DNA of 64,000 nucleotides from Phaseolus vulgaris (lineage: Eukaryota; Streptophyta; Magnoliopsida; Fabales; Fabaceae): NCBI RefSeq assembly GCF_000499845.2, contig NC_023754.2, positions 18,788,111 to 18,852,110 of the forward strand, in the 5' to 3' direction. Both the position numbers and the translations under genes were made by a program. The notes beneath the pieces are model-generated. The model made no database searches and had not been told where the DNA came from. It saw nothing but the letters and a program-made list of their open reading frames with translations. Each line of letters opens with the position of its first letter. Within the stretch, counting starts at the first letter, position 1. Positions 1 to 16,262 of this stretch are shown one piece after another.

Positions 1-172
1 ATTAGTAGTTAAAACTAATTAAATACCATTGAGAAACTATTTAACAATAATAGAAACTAATTTAAAAATCAATTTTTTTTAGTTTCTAAAATAGTTTCTA
101 ATTTAGTTACTAATACAATTAATTATTTTGGTTTCTAAAAATTAGTTTATATTTCATGATTTTCTTGTAGGG
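1..172 (-). mobile_element. CACTA-like transposon terminus (partial, cut by window edge)
   Basis: Read on the minus strand, positions 170 down to 151 begin CTACAAGAAAATC, which resembles the CACTACAAGAAAA terminal inverted repeat common in plant CACTA elements. It is followed by a subterminal block that repeats AGAAACTA and its variants. The element would run out of the left edge of the window, so its other end and any transposase cannot be seen. The leading CAC appears as CCC. Superfamily assignment rests on the terminal motif only. Confidence 0.4.
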
Positions 173-2100
173 ATATTTTTTATTTAATAGACTTCTATTA
201 CCCTTATATTCAACCAGGGTGAGTTGCATGTTTCTTTAGTTTTGACATTTTTTTTAAATGCTTGTTTAGTTTTGGTATTTTTTTTTAGATGCTTGTGCCA
301 ATTTACCTATAAAGGTAATTTCTCTCTTTATATTTTAGTATAATTTTATATTATATTATATATAAATATTATTTTAAAATGTTATGAATATTTTTTTATT
401 ATATTTTTTTAGTTTTATGAATATTTTTATATGATATTATATGTGAATATTAGTATATTATATTATTACAAATAATATTCTTTTTAGACTATTTTTATGT
501 TACATTATATATAAATATTTTATTGATTCAAATTTTATTTTATCATAAATTCGATCAGCAGCACATTGAACATTTTAAAGAAAATTCATATACATATAAC
601 ACACATATAAAGTAATATGATGGAACATATAGACAGAAAAATGAAAACAAAAATGTGTAAAATAAAGATATTCGTGTTAAGTCTTCTGGAAACCAAAAAA
701 GAAAAGTGTCAACCATGATGAGTTTAGTGGGGTGTTGTGTACATAGGTATTCGTTGCTCCATATTTTCCATTTCGGCTGCTACTTTCTTGCAAATTCAAG
801 TGAATGGAACAAATTATATATATAGTGACACATGAAAAGTCAATTAGTATATATATGGTGATAACTAAATATACATAAACCATTCCATCCACATGGTCAT
901 CTCAAAAACCATATCTAAATATGAACCTTTTGGACCCTTTTCTGTATTTAATGTTTACTTTTGTTCTTATTATTGATATTAATATAATGAGACATGTGGA
1001 ATGTTCTGAAGTTTGGCAGATCCGCAGCACTTGGTTTCCAAGCTTAGGATTTGACTACCTTGATTCCTCCAATTGCATGTTCACATTCCTAATTGCAATA
1101 CTATACTATTAAAAGCACTACTGATTTAATATTTTTATAGTACCAGTGTTCTATATACAACTTGCTAGCTACCTTTTATGACTATTTTCATCATCAGGAT
1201 TAGGTATCTTCTAATCAAGCTCAACAAAATTAACTTTTGGACTTTGGCATTCTATAAGCAACACATGTCAAAGCATTCAAGAAAATATAATTTAAATAAG
1301 TTTTTTTTTCATTTCAGTGGCCATTGCCCTGCTGTATTTCTGCACCTTAGTTGTTAAAGTGAGACCTTCTATTTGGAATCTCAGACTATTAATCTCTTTA
1401 ATTCGTTTACAAATGCTTATAACACCAGAAAGCTATCAGTGGTAAATCAATGGCAATTAACTAATGCAACCCAGATGCTTAAAGAACCAAACATTAATAA
1501 TAATACTGTACTTAACATTATCTATACATATTTTTTATACTTTCTGCATTTTCTTGTATACACATTTTTAAAATATTTCTCCAAAATTAAAGGAAGAAAG
1601 AGGTTATAGTTTTGCAAAAGTATTTTCTTATTTAAGCTAGTACAAGTTTTAGGCCATGAATGTGAGGTATATATTGTTTGTGTATATCTTCTGAACTCTG
1701 CTCTTGATATATTACAAATGTATGTTTATGTGACCTATAAGTGCAACAAGAATTTGTGAATGGAACAATTTTTCCACTTCAAACTTTTTTCCATCACATT
1801 GCTTGGCAAGCAACATATTACATTGCTTTGCTTGGCAGGCAATAGATGCATTCCTTGGAAATGCCTTTTTCTAAGTCTACCAATAGAATAATAAATCTGT
1901 TTTTCCCCCATTACCTTGAACACATTACCTTTAATTTAATATCCAACACATCGAAATAAGCAACCACCATGCAATAATAAACCAAATGGGAGACTTTGGT
2001 TGAAACCCAATAACTAAAACATGCATAGTGTTTAATTTTCTGTTCTTTTGACCAACTTAAAGTTGATCAGAACCAGATCACATAAGGTCCAAAATAGACC
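173..2100. other. AT-rich intergenic region upstream of peroxidase 1; no gene seen
   Basis: About 1.9 kb of AT-rich sequence. The short open frames here (for example 677-892 and 1373-1609) have low-complexity composition and no recognisable domain. I see no RNA gene or clear transposon structure. The last few hundred bases are presumably promoter DNA of the peroxidase gene that starts at 2207. Confidence 0.5.
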
Positions 2101-2113
2101 GCGCATGGCTTGC

Positions 2114-2123
2114 TATATATTAA
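2114..2123 (+). promoter_or_regulatory. TATA box of peroxidase 1
   Basis: TATATATTAA lies 84 bp upstream of the peroxidase ATG at 2207, a usual distance for a plant gene with a short leader. No experimental start site is visible. Confidence 0.55.
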
Positions 2124-2206
2124 GCTGGAGGAGCAGTGTTCACTCACAAAACCACAAGTTCAAATTAAACTTGACCTAGCCAGTGCTAGTGATTATTTGA
2201 ACTATA

Positions 2207-3674
<1,468 letters not shown>

Positions 3675-3860
3675 AAATGGAGAAAGTTGGATGAGCATGA
3701 ATTGAGCAAAGCTAGCTAGAGAATTACATGCTCATTCAGTCACAATCTTTGTGTTATGTTTTTTTTTTTGGTGTGTTCGAGTCTTGTTAATGTCAAAGAA
3801 TTATCTGAATTTGTAGTCAGTTTATTTTTAGTTGTAGTTCTCCATGAATTGGATACTTTA

Positions 3861-3866
3861 AATAAA
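3861..3866 (+). terminator. Putative poly(A) signal of peroxidase 1
   Basis: AATAAA lies 187 bp after the peroxidase 1 stop codon, in a T-rich 3' flank. This is a plausible near-upstream element for polyadenylation; no cleavage site is known. Confidence 0.35.
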
Positions 3867-3899
3867 GAGTGTTATTGTTGGTCCATGACACAAGTGTTA

Positions 3900-5258
3900 T
3901 TCTCATGGCATTTCAATTCTTGGTGTAAAAGTAGCATGTTGCATCATTTTCTGCTGATTTTAATTGAATCAACTATAATAATTAAACGCCATCATCCACT
4001 GTAAAAGATAACTCAGAGGCAATACAATTTTTTCACTTGTTTACTTTGTATCTTATTAACTTAATTCAAGACTCTTTTTAACTAAATGAATTTTGGTTCC
4101 AAATAGCTTCGAAACACAATATTATTTCTCCATGATTTCAGAGGAATGCACTTTCTTTATTTTCATGAAAATATATAAAACAAGAGTGCAATTTTTTTTT
4201 TAAATCGATCGTTATTATTATTATTAAAAGTTAAAACAGTGTTTGGTAGGTTATTGAGTTTAGCGATAGGCCAACAATTCGTTGACTTAACAGTTTCAAA
4301 GTTGTCCTAATTAAGGGGTTAAAAAAATTAAAATAACTTTTTATTGTTTTGTATTTTTTTCACGATTAATCATTTTCTTTCTTTTTAAATATAACATTTG
4401 TTTTCTTAGTTACCATTTTTCTATTGTTTTTATAAAAAAATATATTTTACTTAACACAAGATGGTGCCTATGTCACCATCCATGATTATGTTTTATTTAA
4501 AAACTAGTAATCATGTGCATCCCCCCATTGGAAAAAAAAATTAAATAATGAATATTCAATTCTAAATTATAAATGTTTTAAATAGTCAATAGAATAATTT
4601 TTTTAATAAAAATTAAAAATATCCAAACATAGAATTGCTTAAAATTAATCAAACCTTTTCACTATACAACTTTGAAAGTTCGTCTTAAAGAAAACCGAAA
4701 CACACTAATAAAGTATACTTTGAGCACGGTTCTCAGCTCCAAGTCAAACTCATGTTCTTCCACTGAAAATAATCGTAACTAAATGTTGACCTTACGCATA
4801 TTACTAATTATCAATTATAATATAGTATTATTAGGGTTTTAAACTGTAAATGCAATTATTTGAGCTAAGTTTTTTTAATTGGCAAAAAAATTATATTAAT
4901 AATAGAGGATTTTGGGGATAATTATTTGAGCTCATTACGAACAAATACAACTAATTCAATTTATTATCACTTCATCACAATTATTTATGCTACTAAAAAA
5001 TTACTAAATGAATACAAATACAGTCACAATTACATTATACAAATACATGGAAACTCAAAAGGAATGAACAGTTTGACATTGAAGCTGTTCATTCCTTTTT
5101 GTACTATCAAAAGAGTCTTAGGTTTACAATTTAAGACTAAGTTGTTCTACATTACAACGGTTAAAAGGAAAAATAGAAATAATTTTTTAATAAATTATGG
5201 ATTCATTGAGAAATTTTGAAGGTTGTAATTGCAGTTATAACTCTGCAATTGCTCCAGA
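3900..5258. other. Intergenic, AT-rich; no gene seen
   Basis: About 1.35 kb between the 3' ends of two convergent peroxidase genes. It holds A/T runs and a 97-codon open frame (4926-5219) with no recognisable domain. No mobile element structure could be made out. Confidence 0.45.
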
Positions 5259-6883
<1,625 letters not shown>

Positions 6884-6945
6884 TTTTGGATCTCGATCTT
6901 AACAAGTGTATGATTTGTGTGAGTTTATCTTAATTGGTAGTGGGA

Positions 6946-6953
6946 TTTATATA
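6946..6953 (-). promoter_or_regulatory. TATA box of peroxidase 2
   Basis: On the minus strand this reads TATATAAA, 63 bp upstream of the ATG at 6883. The matching position in peroxidase 3 carries the same octamer, as expected for duplicated promoters. Confidence 0.6.
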
Positions 6954-6999
6954 GACTAGACTCCAAGTAGCAACCAGCTAGTTTACTTGTTTGAGTAAT

Positions 7000-8040
7000 C
7001 TACCTAAATTTTTGGATCGTTGTGTTTCAACTTGATTTTGCTAAATTACAAATTGACGCAAACCGCGTAAGAGAAATGTTCAAATATTGCCCCCACGGGC
7101 CACACATTTCTATGCATTGCATGCAAATGCATGCCAGCTTCAAATGGGAAAAAGTCGCATGTTAAGCAAAAGGTAAGAATGTTAAACCAAAAACAGTGAA
7201 GAATTGTTTTCAGAATCTTGCCCTCAAAATTTGAGTACTAATATTTCAGAATATAGAAAAACATAATGGATATTTACATGGAAGTTTTGAAACACATAAA
7301 ACAGAAAAACGGGAGCCATTTATAATTAGGAAATGGATAAAGTAATGAAGAAAAAATGTATGTTTTTTTATAAAAGTATATTACGTATCACGGGTCAAAG
7401 AGAATTGTCGTTGGTACAAATAATGAAAAGTCTAGTGTCAATATATTTTCCGCTTTCGATATCAGTGTTACATGTTACATCACAGTTTTGTTTTTAAAAA
7501 TCGTTTTTTAGGTTGAGAGAAGTATATAAACTACCTTAATATCCATTTACCCTTAACCTTAATTTCTGAGTTTGTGAGTGATATGAGAGTATATTATATA
7601 TGAAAAGAGTTAATTGTGTGAGAGAGCCAAAAGTCCATGCCAGCTTCTATGAGTAAACTGATCATAAAAGTTGCGCGTAAGAAGAGGTAGTTGGTAAGTA
7701 TTATATATGAATATAATAGTTCGTATTGACAAAATGTTAACCAAGGAAAGTTGAAAATATTGAAACGAAAATGTCGACCAATTCTGCAACGTTAAAACAA
7801 GAGTAAATAGAATCTTAATATAGTTTTTCTTTTCGTGCTGTACTACTCAGTGCAATTATTAGGTCGGCTTTAGTAAGGAAGATTCATAATTTGGATAAAG
7901 TCATAATTTATTAAGTAATTGGATTGCAAAAATTCATAATCACACATTAGTGAAAACGAAAACTGAAATAGTTCAACTATGATGATTTCTTCAAAAGTCA
8001 AGAAAGCATGCATATACTTTTTTTTTTTTTTAGAAATATA
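7000..8040. other. Intergenic region upstream of peroxidase 2; no gene seen
   Basis: About 1 kb of AT-rich DNA without a coding frame of interest. The portion next to 6950 is presumed promoter DNA of the minus-strand peroxidase 2. Nothing else was recognised. Confidence 0.4.
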
Positions 8041-8047
8041 AATGTAC

Positions 8048-8610
8048 TTGTACGACCAGCCGAGTCACCAACTTGAGGACCAAATCGTGACTCAAACGAG
8101 ATAGTCGATCACGTCGCACACGTGGTCGACCGACACATAACATTCAAGTCAAAGGTTGATCGGATTTGCGAGACTAATCCATGATTAAGGGTGACCTAAC
8201 ACAACTCTAATTGTAAACTAACCTGGCCCAACAATGAAGACCCATTGAGGTAATATCAATAACACGCATTTCAAAAAGAAATGTACGTCATTATCTACAG
8301 TACTCTGATAACCGAGTGCTGATACCCCACTGACTTAAGTATCGAAGTGCATTTTGCAGGTACTTAAGTATCGAAGTGCATTTTGCAGGTACTCCACCCG
8401 CCTGAGGAGTTGGACAACCAGGAAGACGAATGCATCAAGAAGCATCAAAAGTGTGAAACCGACCGGACACGTCAGCAGGAGCAATTGTTCCCTAGATCTC
8501 CAAATTTGGTCTCTAAATCTCCAAATCCGTTCGAGAAAGAAAAGCTATTACATTGACGATGAATTTAATGATAACATTACTACTACCCGTGCTACGCGAA
8601 CATAGTGACA
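8048..8610 (+). mobile_element. Gypsy-type LTR remnant
   Basis: A stretch clearly richer in GC than its surroundings. It includes the arrangement CTGACTTAAG, then a G-T-G-C-A-T-T-T-T segment, then GCAGGTACTCC. The same layout (CTGACTTGAGCG ... GCAGGTACCCC) occurs in reverse at 17,210-17,270 inside another LTR-like block. I take both as parts of long terminal repeats of a Ty3/gypsy family. Boundaries are approximate and no target duplication was found. A 29-bp tandem duplication lies inside (8333-8390). Confidence 0.4.
8333..8390 (+). repeat. Perfect 29-bp tandem duplication
   Basis: Two identical 29-bp units, 8333-8361 and 8362-8390, each beginning ACTTAAGTATCGAAG and ending GCAGGT. They lie inside the LTR-like block and look like a recent slippage event. 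Confidence 0.9.
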
Positions 8611-8699
8611 GTTCAGGGGCAAAGTTACTGTGATTAGTGTACGAACTACTTATATGATAGATATTCATTGTTAATAAAAAACTTTTATGATAGTTAAAA

Positions 8700-9350
8700 G
8701 CCATAATAATAATAATTATTATAATAATAATAATTATTATTATTATAATCATTAATATTTTTTTGGAGGAAATCGAATCAAGTAGAGAGATAAAAGTTTT
8801 AACCAATACAAACATTATATCATTGTTTTTATTATAATTATGGTTATTATTAGTATTATTATTAAATATTACCCTAAATCCTAATAATAACAATAATAAT
8901 ATTGAGATTAATATCATCAATATTATTAATATGTAATTCATTAATATTATTAACATATATTAATATTATTATTACTAATATTAATAATAAAAATATTATT
9001 AATATTAAAATAATAATAATATTTATAATTATTATTATTTATATATATTCATAGATAAATTTATCCACAGAATTTGCATTCATAAAATTAATAACAATAC
9101 TAATAATATTAATAACAATATTAATATTATTATTATTATGAATAATAGTATTAATATTTTTATTATTACTATTAATATAAAATTGTTATTGTTAATATTA
9201 ATTTTTTTATTAAAATTGATGATAAAATTATTGTTATTAATATTATTTATAAATATAATTCCGTAGGTAAACTATTCATGAATCTGTGTTTGTAAATAAA
9301 TTTATCTTCATATTTATATTCATAAATAATATTAATAAAATTTTGATACT
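8700..9350. repeat. ATT/AAT-rich low-complexity block
   Basis: Long runs of interrupted AAT/ATT/TTA units on both strands. Open frames here (such as 8513-8956 on the minus strand) encode almost only Ile, Asn, Leu and Tyr, so they are composition artefacts. Confidence 0.8.
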
Positions 9351-9581
9351 TTTTTGTAGTTTATTGTTAAGAATGAGAGGTATGGTATATGAGATGTAGG
9401 TAGAAGGGTTAGAATAGTAAGAGTAGATCAGGCCATAACTAGTTTAGATTGAGCTTGATAGAAGATAAAAAAATAAGAAACAAAGGAGACATGTATTTCA
9501 TAAAGGTAGTAAGAATAAGAATGTTATCATTATACTTGTCTCCATGCATTTCTTGGGTCATGTTCATCTATTATTTAATTA

Positions 9582-9700
9582 ACTACAACAAAAATCATAA
9601 ATAATAACAAAAAATTCAATCACTAAATGATCAAAATCAGCACTAAGTTAAACAGTGACCAAAATATTGATCACTATTTTAAAATCTTACACTAAAAAAA
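9582..9700 (+). mobile_element. CACTA-like terminus, low confidence
   Basis: ACTACAACAAAAATCAT at 9582 resembles the CACTACAA(G/C)AAAA end of plant CACTA elements. It is followed by subterminal repeats of ATCACTA and GATCACT. No matching right end could be fixed, because the next 600 bp are ATT-rich. Confidence 0.3.
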
Positions 9701-9849
9701 ATTGGTTTATTATTATTAATACTTTTTTTACTATTATTATATTTTTATTATATCATTTTTAAGGCTATTAAAGTTAATTTTAACGTTTTGTTGAAAAAGG
9801 AGTTGAACCTCCAAAACTACAACAATGAATATTTCCAAAACCAGTAATG

Positions 9850-10270
9850 AAAAAGTATGATTATTATTGTGTTACTATGACTATTATTATTATTATTATT
9901 ATTATTTATAATATTGTCATTAATAATGTTATTATTAAAATTAGTATTATTTTAATTATTATTAATCTATTTTAATTAATATTACTATTGATATTAATAT
10001 TATTATATTTATTAATATTGTTAATGTTAAAATTATTATTATATTTATTAATATTATTTATTGATATTAATAATAATAATAATAATACTATTATTATTAT
10101 TATTATTTTAATTATTAATATTATTACTAATTTATTATTATTTGATATTAATATTATTAATATTCTATTTAATTTTAATATTTTTAATATTAATAATATT
10201 AGCATTAATATTATTACTATTATTATATTATTATTAATATATTTAATATTATTATTAATATTAATTTTGG
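9850..10270. repeat. Degenerate ATT/TTA microsatellite, about 420 bp
   Basis: An almost pure run of interrupted ATT/TTA/AAT units. Overlapping open frames on both strands (9972-10454 minus, 9988-10311 plus) are made of Ile, Asn, Leu and Tyr and are not genes. Confidence 0.85.
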
Positions 10271-10479
10271 GTGAGCTAAGCGTGAAAATTAAAAAAGAGA
10301 AATATACATAAATTGTTGGAAAATAAAAACTTAATATAATTATTGATTTTTTTTTACTGATTTTGTGAATGATTTGATGATATAATTTATAATCATTAAT
10401 TTGATAACTAATTTTGTAAATAATAGTTACTACATTTTTCGATGATAAGACCATATATTTCAGTCACTATTCAACAACT

Positions 10480-12190
10480 TTTTAATAATATTTTTATTTG
10501 AGACTAAATAAATTAGTTGATGCTAGATGTGAAATAAAGAGCACGTGGAAGGAGGAATAAGGATAGAGAGAGGAAGTAGGAGAAAATGTGAATTGTGTGT
10601 GTTGTGTTATATAGTGTAGTGTTTGTCATGTAGGTAAGTAAAGGATAAACCAACCGCACCAGGAGAATTGGAGCACAAGTTCTGCAAATAAGGAGAAGGA
10701 TTTTTTTTTTCTCAACAAAAAATAAATAAAATTAAAATAAACATGGTGTCTCAATATAATAATCAAATTCAGCAAAATCAATTCACACAGTAACTACCTA
10801 GTTTGCATAGTAATGCATGACAGATTGCACATATTATAATTTTTGTTGTAATGAAGAAGGACTTGAAGGCATATAAGTAAAGTTGGATGATGAATGTTGA
10901 GGCTGTGAATAGTGAAGAAAATGTAGGGATATAACGATAACACTAGAAAGCTAAGCGGTGAATGGAAAAATCAGAACTTCAAGAGGGATGATATATGAAG
11001 GTGCTACAAGAATCAATCAATCAAATAGAAGAAGTGAAGTCCCATTATGATATAAGCCAAATAATCAAAATTCAAACTCTTTATTTTTGTGCATGTATTG
11101 GAACTCCAACAAATCTCATAATGATACATTTGTATGTAAAAGTCGTTGGTTGGTGAGACTAACGAAGCATGTACATTGTTATGTCTTCACGATGTTGTCT
11201 AAATATAAATTTCTTTGTTTTTTGGAATGGGCTAGAGCGAGTGACACTTATACTCAAGGCACAAGATTTTAAAGATTATATATAAATATTCTATTTATAA
11301 TATATTTATTAATTTAATTATAGCTAATAAAACACTAAACTAAAAAAACTTCAATCTTATAATCAAACCAACAATATATTACAACTAACACAATGCGTTT
11401 ACTTCAACATTGTTAATTTCAATGTGGTCCACTCTATAAGCTCTTCTTGCTGACGGTGTGGTGAGTATGCAAGTAACTAAGGGAAAAAATGATATATGTA
11501 ACCAATAATAATACTGAGTAGGTATACATTGATAATTAAATAGAACATGAAGCATGCATTAATTTCCTATTGAGGGACCAACTTCAAATAATTAATACAT
11601 CTCACATTGAGGGAGTACACCAACTCCAAATAATTATTAGAGCTTATTTTCTGTGTATTAATCTTTCACCTTATACCAGATGTAATAACGCTTTAATTAA
11701 AAAATGTTTCATAATAATTAAGTGCCAGATAATCTTCCATCATTATTTTATGTTGCAGGCCAATCTGCAAAAAATGACAGTAAATATTTCTTAAACTTTC
11801 AATGTTTGACCTAAAATTAAGCTCGTGAGTAATGGAGCATATATAAATGAAGATGAGTGTATACACGCGGGTAAATTGCACATATTACGGACAGATTAGA
11901 AGTTTGAGCGAAACAAGTAAACATAATGCAAAAAAATTTTAATCAGTAAAAAAATATATAAATAAAAGAGTAATGGAATATCTCAACTCATATATAAGGT
12001 TCTGTATAAAATGTTCTTAAAAAAAAAAAGAAAACTATAATCTACAAGATTACGCTGTACAAAATCCAAAAATTTAACAATAAGCTGAATCCTTATGTTT
12101 ATATTGTAATTATCATATAAAACATAGAATTTTTAATAAAGAAATCTTTCACCTTTATGCATTGTATAAGGTCAAAAAAAACTGGCATGA
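10480..12190. other. Intergenic, AT-rich; no gene seen
   Basis: About 1.7 kb with several short frames of no recognisable domain (11087-11272, 11570-11794). No terminal repeats, RNA gene or coding homology could be supported. Confidence 0.4.
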
Positions 12191-12192
12191 TT

Positions 12193-12670
12193 CTTCTTTT
12201 TTTTATCGACAATAATAAATTGATAAATGCGATCCATTTTAGGGATGGATCAACCCTTATACAACTGGTATGATTTCTAATGTGTCAAAGTAGGTGAAGT
12301 TGTTAACTTGACAGATAAATGACTAGCAGACTACATTTAACTGTTAAATGTGAGAACATATCCTATTTTAAACAACGAGATAGAACAATCAAGACAAGTG
12401 GAAATATGCTAAAGGGTTCAAACACCATAAAGGATAAGTAAAATCTGATTTTTTATTTTATTTAGTTTAGTGATCCGAATCCACCATTTGTTGGATTATA
12501 CTAAAGATTTCCTTCCTATCACAAATATCGTTCTTAAACAAAACTCTATTTTTGTAAGACCAAATTTCTGACATCATTGTTGTTCATAGGCCTGGAGGGT
12601 GTTAGAAAACAAGATTGCTACTAAAGTTAACTTGGAAAGGCGTTCAAATTTTTTGCAGTTCTCTTTATGT
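12193..12670 (-). mobile_element. Truncated LINE with apparent 5' inversion
   Basis: On the minus strand, positions about 12,575 to 12,490 encode EIWSYKNRVLFKND and continue in the style of the C-terminal end of plant LINE reverse transcriptase proteins. The shared 3' tail (AGGGATGGATCAACCC on the plus strand at 12,241) leads to a poly(T) run near 12,193, which is the LINE poly(A) end. Directly beside it, on the plus strand at 12,590-12,650, is AWRVLENKIATKVNL, the zf-RVT region that should sit upstream in the same protein but is reversed here. An inverted 5' segment joined to a forward 3' segment is the usual outcome of twin priming. I could not find a target duplication. Confidence 0.6.
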
Positions 12671-12684
12671 AAGGCCTCTGTCAA

Positions 12685-12805
12685 CTTTACATTGCATACG
12701 GATTTTTACATACAAATTAAATTTCGTATGTAAACAGGTATTATATACGGAAAAATCCTTATGTAATTACATACGGAAAAAATTGCATATCCGTATGTAA
12801 CTTTT
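12685..12805. repeat. Palindromic transposon-like repeat with TACATACGGA units
   Basis: Several copies of ACATACGG and its complement CCGTATGT lie in both orientations within 120 bp. This looks like the subterminal region of a DNA transposon; family unknown. Confidence 0.4.
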
Positions 12806-12909
12806 GGCGCCATGGAACGCCATAAAATAAAATTTGCAATGAATGGGATTCAAAACAAGGTTCCTTCATTGACCAAAAAAAATTTAACCACTACACCAAA
12901 CAAATTCTT

Positions 12910-13050
12910 TAATATTATTATGATTTTTATTATACTTATTATTATTAATAATATTAACAATATTAATATTAATATAATTTATTTTATTATTATTATTATT
13001 AATATAATTATTATATTAATAATAATAAGTATAATAAAATTGATAATCTG
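12910..13050. repeat. ATT/AAT-rich low-complexity block
   Basis: Interrupted ATT and AAT units. The 79-codon frame at 12,812-13,051 is a low-complexity artefact. Confidence 0.7.
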
Positions 13051-13826
13051 ACTAAAAAACTTATCTGGTCTAGTGGTTAATATTAATGTGACTAATTTGT
13101 TGTTAAGTAAAGTGATCAAATTATCATGACTTATTTAAATATGTATCTCTTAAACTCACTTTTCTTCCATATTAATTCCTCCTTCTGTCTCACTATGTTA
13201 TATGAGCTATTTCCTGCATTATAGCCGGTTTAAATGTCGTATTTCCCACTGAAATTACATAATCAGGTCATTCAGTAGAAAAAATTTGAATGAAAATTTT
13301 AATCTTTCATGAAAAATGAATTCATTAATTAATATGAAAAAATTCAAATATTAAATCAACAATAGGTAATGAAAACATTATATAAAATAGAAACTTGCAA
13401 GCTATAAAAAAAAACTGCTTACTGTTAATTACTAGAAACTTGTGTAAGCTATAAAAATTTCTCACTAATAAGACCGATATTAAAAGTTATAAATATTAAT
13501 TACGAGTTTTCTTGTTAGCAATTCACATAGCTTACATTGTGTTTACTTTATACAAGTCAACTTCAAAAAAAATTTAGTTAAATCGAATAACAAGATTTGA
13601 AACTCTTGCGATGATTCACTCACTGCACGAATTCAGAAAGTACAAATTGTCCACAAATTGTTACATAGTCACTGTCTTAGAGCGACCTTTATCTTTTGCT
13701 GGTTTCTTTTGACACTTATGGTTCAAAGTTATCTGAACCTAACACGTTAATCTTAATAGGTAGAAAAAACACAATTACAGACATTTTAAACGAACACATG
13801 CATCCATAGCTTAGTTCGCTCATAAT

Positions 13827-13857
<31 letters not shown>

Positions 13858-13930
13858 TTATATTAATAATAATAATTTCTCAATCTTTGAGTCTTTATTG
13901 TGGTGCATCCACGAACGATATTTGGATGCA
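13051..13930. other. 3' flank of peroxidase 3; no other gene seen
   Basis: AT-rich DNA with a short AAT microsatellite around 13,830-13,875. It presumably contains the 3' UTR of the minus-strand peroxidase 3 near its right end. Confidence 0.4.
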
Positions 13931-13933
13931 GCA

Positions 13934-15285
<1,352 letters not shown>

Positions 15286-15332
15286 CGTGTTGTGCTTTGA
15301 ACTTAGTTATTATTGCTTTGGCTAGGGCATGA

Positions 15333-15340
15333 TTTATATA
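15333..15340 (-). promoter_or_regulatory. TATA box of peroxidase 3
   Basis: Minus strand TATATAAA, 48 bp upstream of the ATG at 15,285; the same octamer as in peroxidase 2. Confidence 0.6.
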
Positions 15341-15679
15341 GAAGGAAGTGGCAATAAGGTATCCATTAGTTAATTCGTTTGCATGCTTCAACTAGCTATA
15401 TTCACATAATATTTTATGCATGATACAACTGGATGTGCATAACATTGCCCCGCCCACGTTGGCTAGAGACATCAAGTCAAGAGATGCTGCATGTTTCGGG
15501 GCTGTGTTTATCTTAAATAAAAATGGAATTACACAATTGGCACTAATTGAGTTTATATTCCACTTGCACGAGCCTCATTTTCTTTCATCTAAATTCTCAT
15601 AATCTTTAACCCCCTCCAACGTCTCTGAGAAATCACTTTTTGCTCCTCCTCAGTTGTGAGATTTTCTTTCTCTGAGGTG

Positions 15680-16262
15680 AGCTTCTTAGCCTTCCCCTAC
15701 CTCCTTGCAGCTCCATCTTTTTTATCATTGATTTCCCATTGATTTCTCCAGCAGCTTCGTTCATCGTTTATTAAAGGAGTACATGAAATATTATTATTCT
15801 TATAAATTTCCTCTTCTACAGCTTTCCATATATTCAATGCTTCTAAGTAGGTTTCTGTACGAACAACCCACATTTGATAATTGTCTTTATCAAAGACAGA
15901 TGGTGCCGAAAAATCGAAACCTCCTTGCAATCTACTAACCTCACAGATTCCTTAAGAAGATAACTCTAATACCAATTTTTGGTTTTTTAGAATAAATCAG
16001 AGGAAGATATTTTATTATCATTGCTAACAATTACATTTATAATCTTAAATGATTTTATGAATAGTTACCTAAAACTATTAAATCAACAATTAAAACAAAA
16101 TATGCATTTATTTACCGTTAAAAGCAGAATTTCTGCGGCAGCTTCGTTTATTAAAGGAGTACAGTTACTATTCTTATATACACTAGGCTACCTATTTATT
16201 AATTACTATATGCTAATTTTAACAATCGAAAATGAAATATATGAAGAAAAAGATGTTAATTA
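15680..16262 (-). mobile_element. Copia-type retrotransposon relic (LTR, primer site, gag start)
   Basis: On the minus strand a frame starting at 15,930 begins with a gag-type N-terminus (SAPSVFDKDNYQMW, then ETYLEALNIWKAVEEE), the usual start of plant copia gag. Upstream of it, at 15,974-15,964, is TGGTATTAGAG, a primer-binding site complementary to initiator tRNA-Met. The AT-rich DNA to its right would be the LTR. A block beginning CAGCTTCGTT and containing TTTATTAAAGGAGTAC occurs both at about 15,752 and about 16,139. The gag frame therefore seems to run straight into a second LTR piece, as expected from a large internal deletion. No intact polyprotein remains. Confidence 0.65.

Noticed and set aside
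9972..10454. 160-codon minus-strand frame and overlapping plus-strand frame
   Set aside because: Both are made almost only of Ile, Asn, Leu and Tyr from ATT/AAT repeats.
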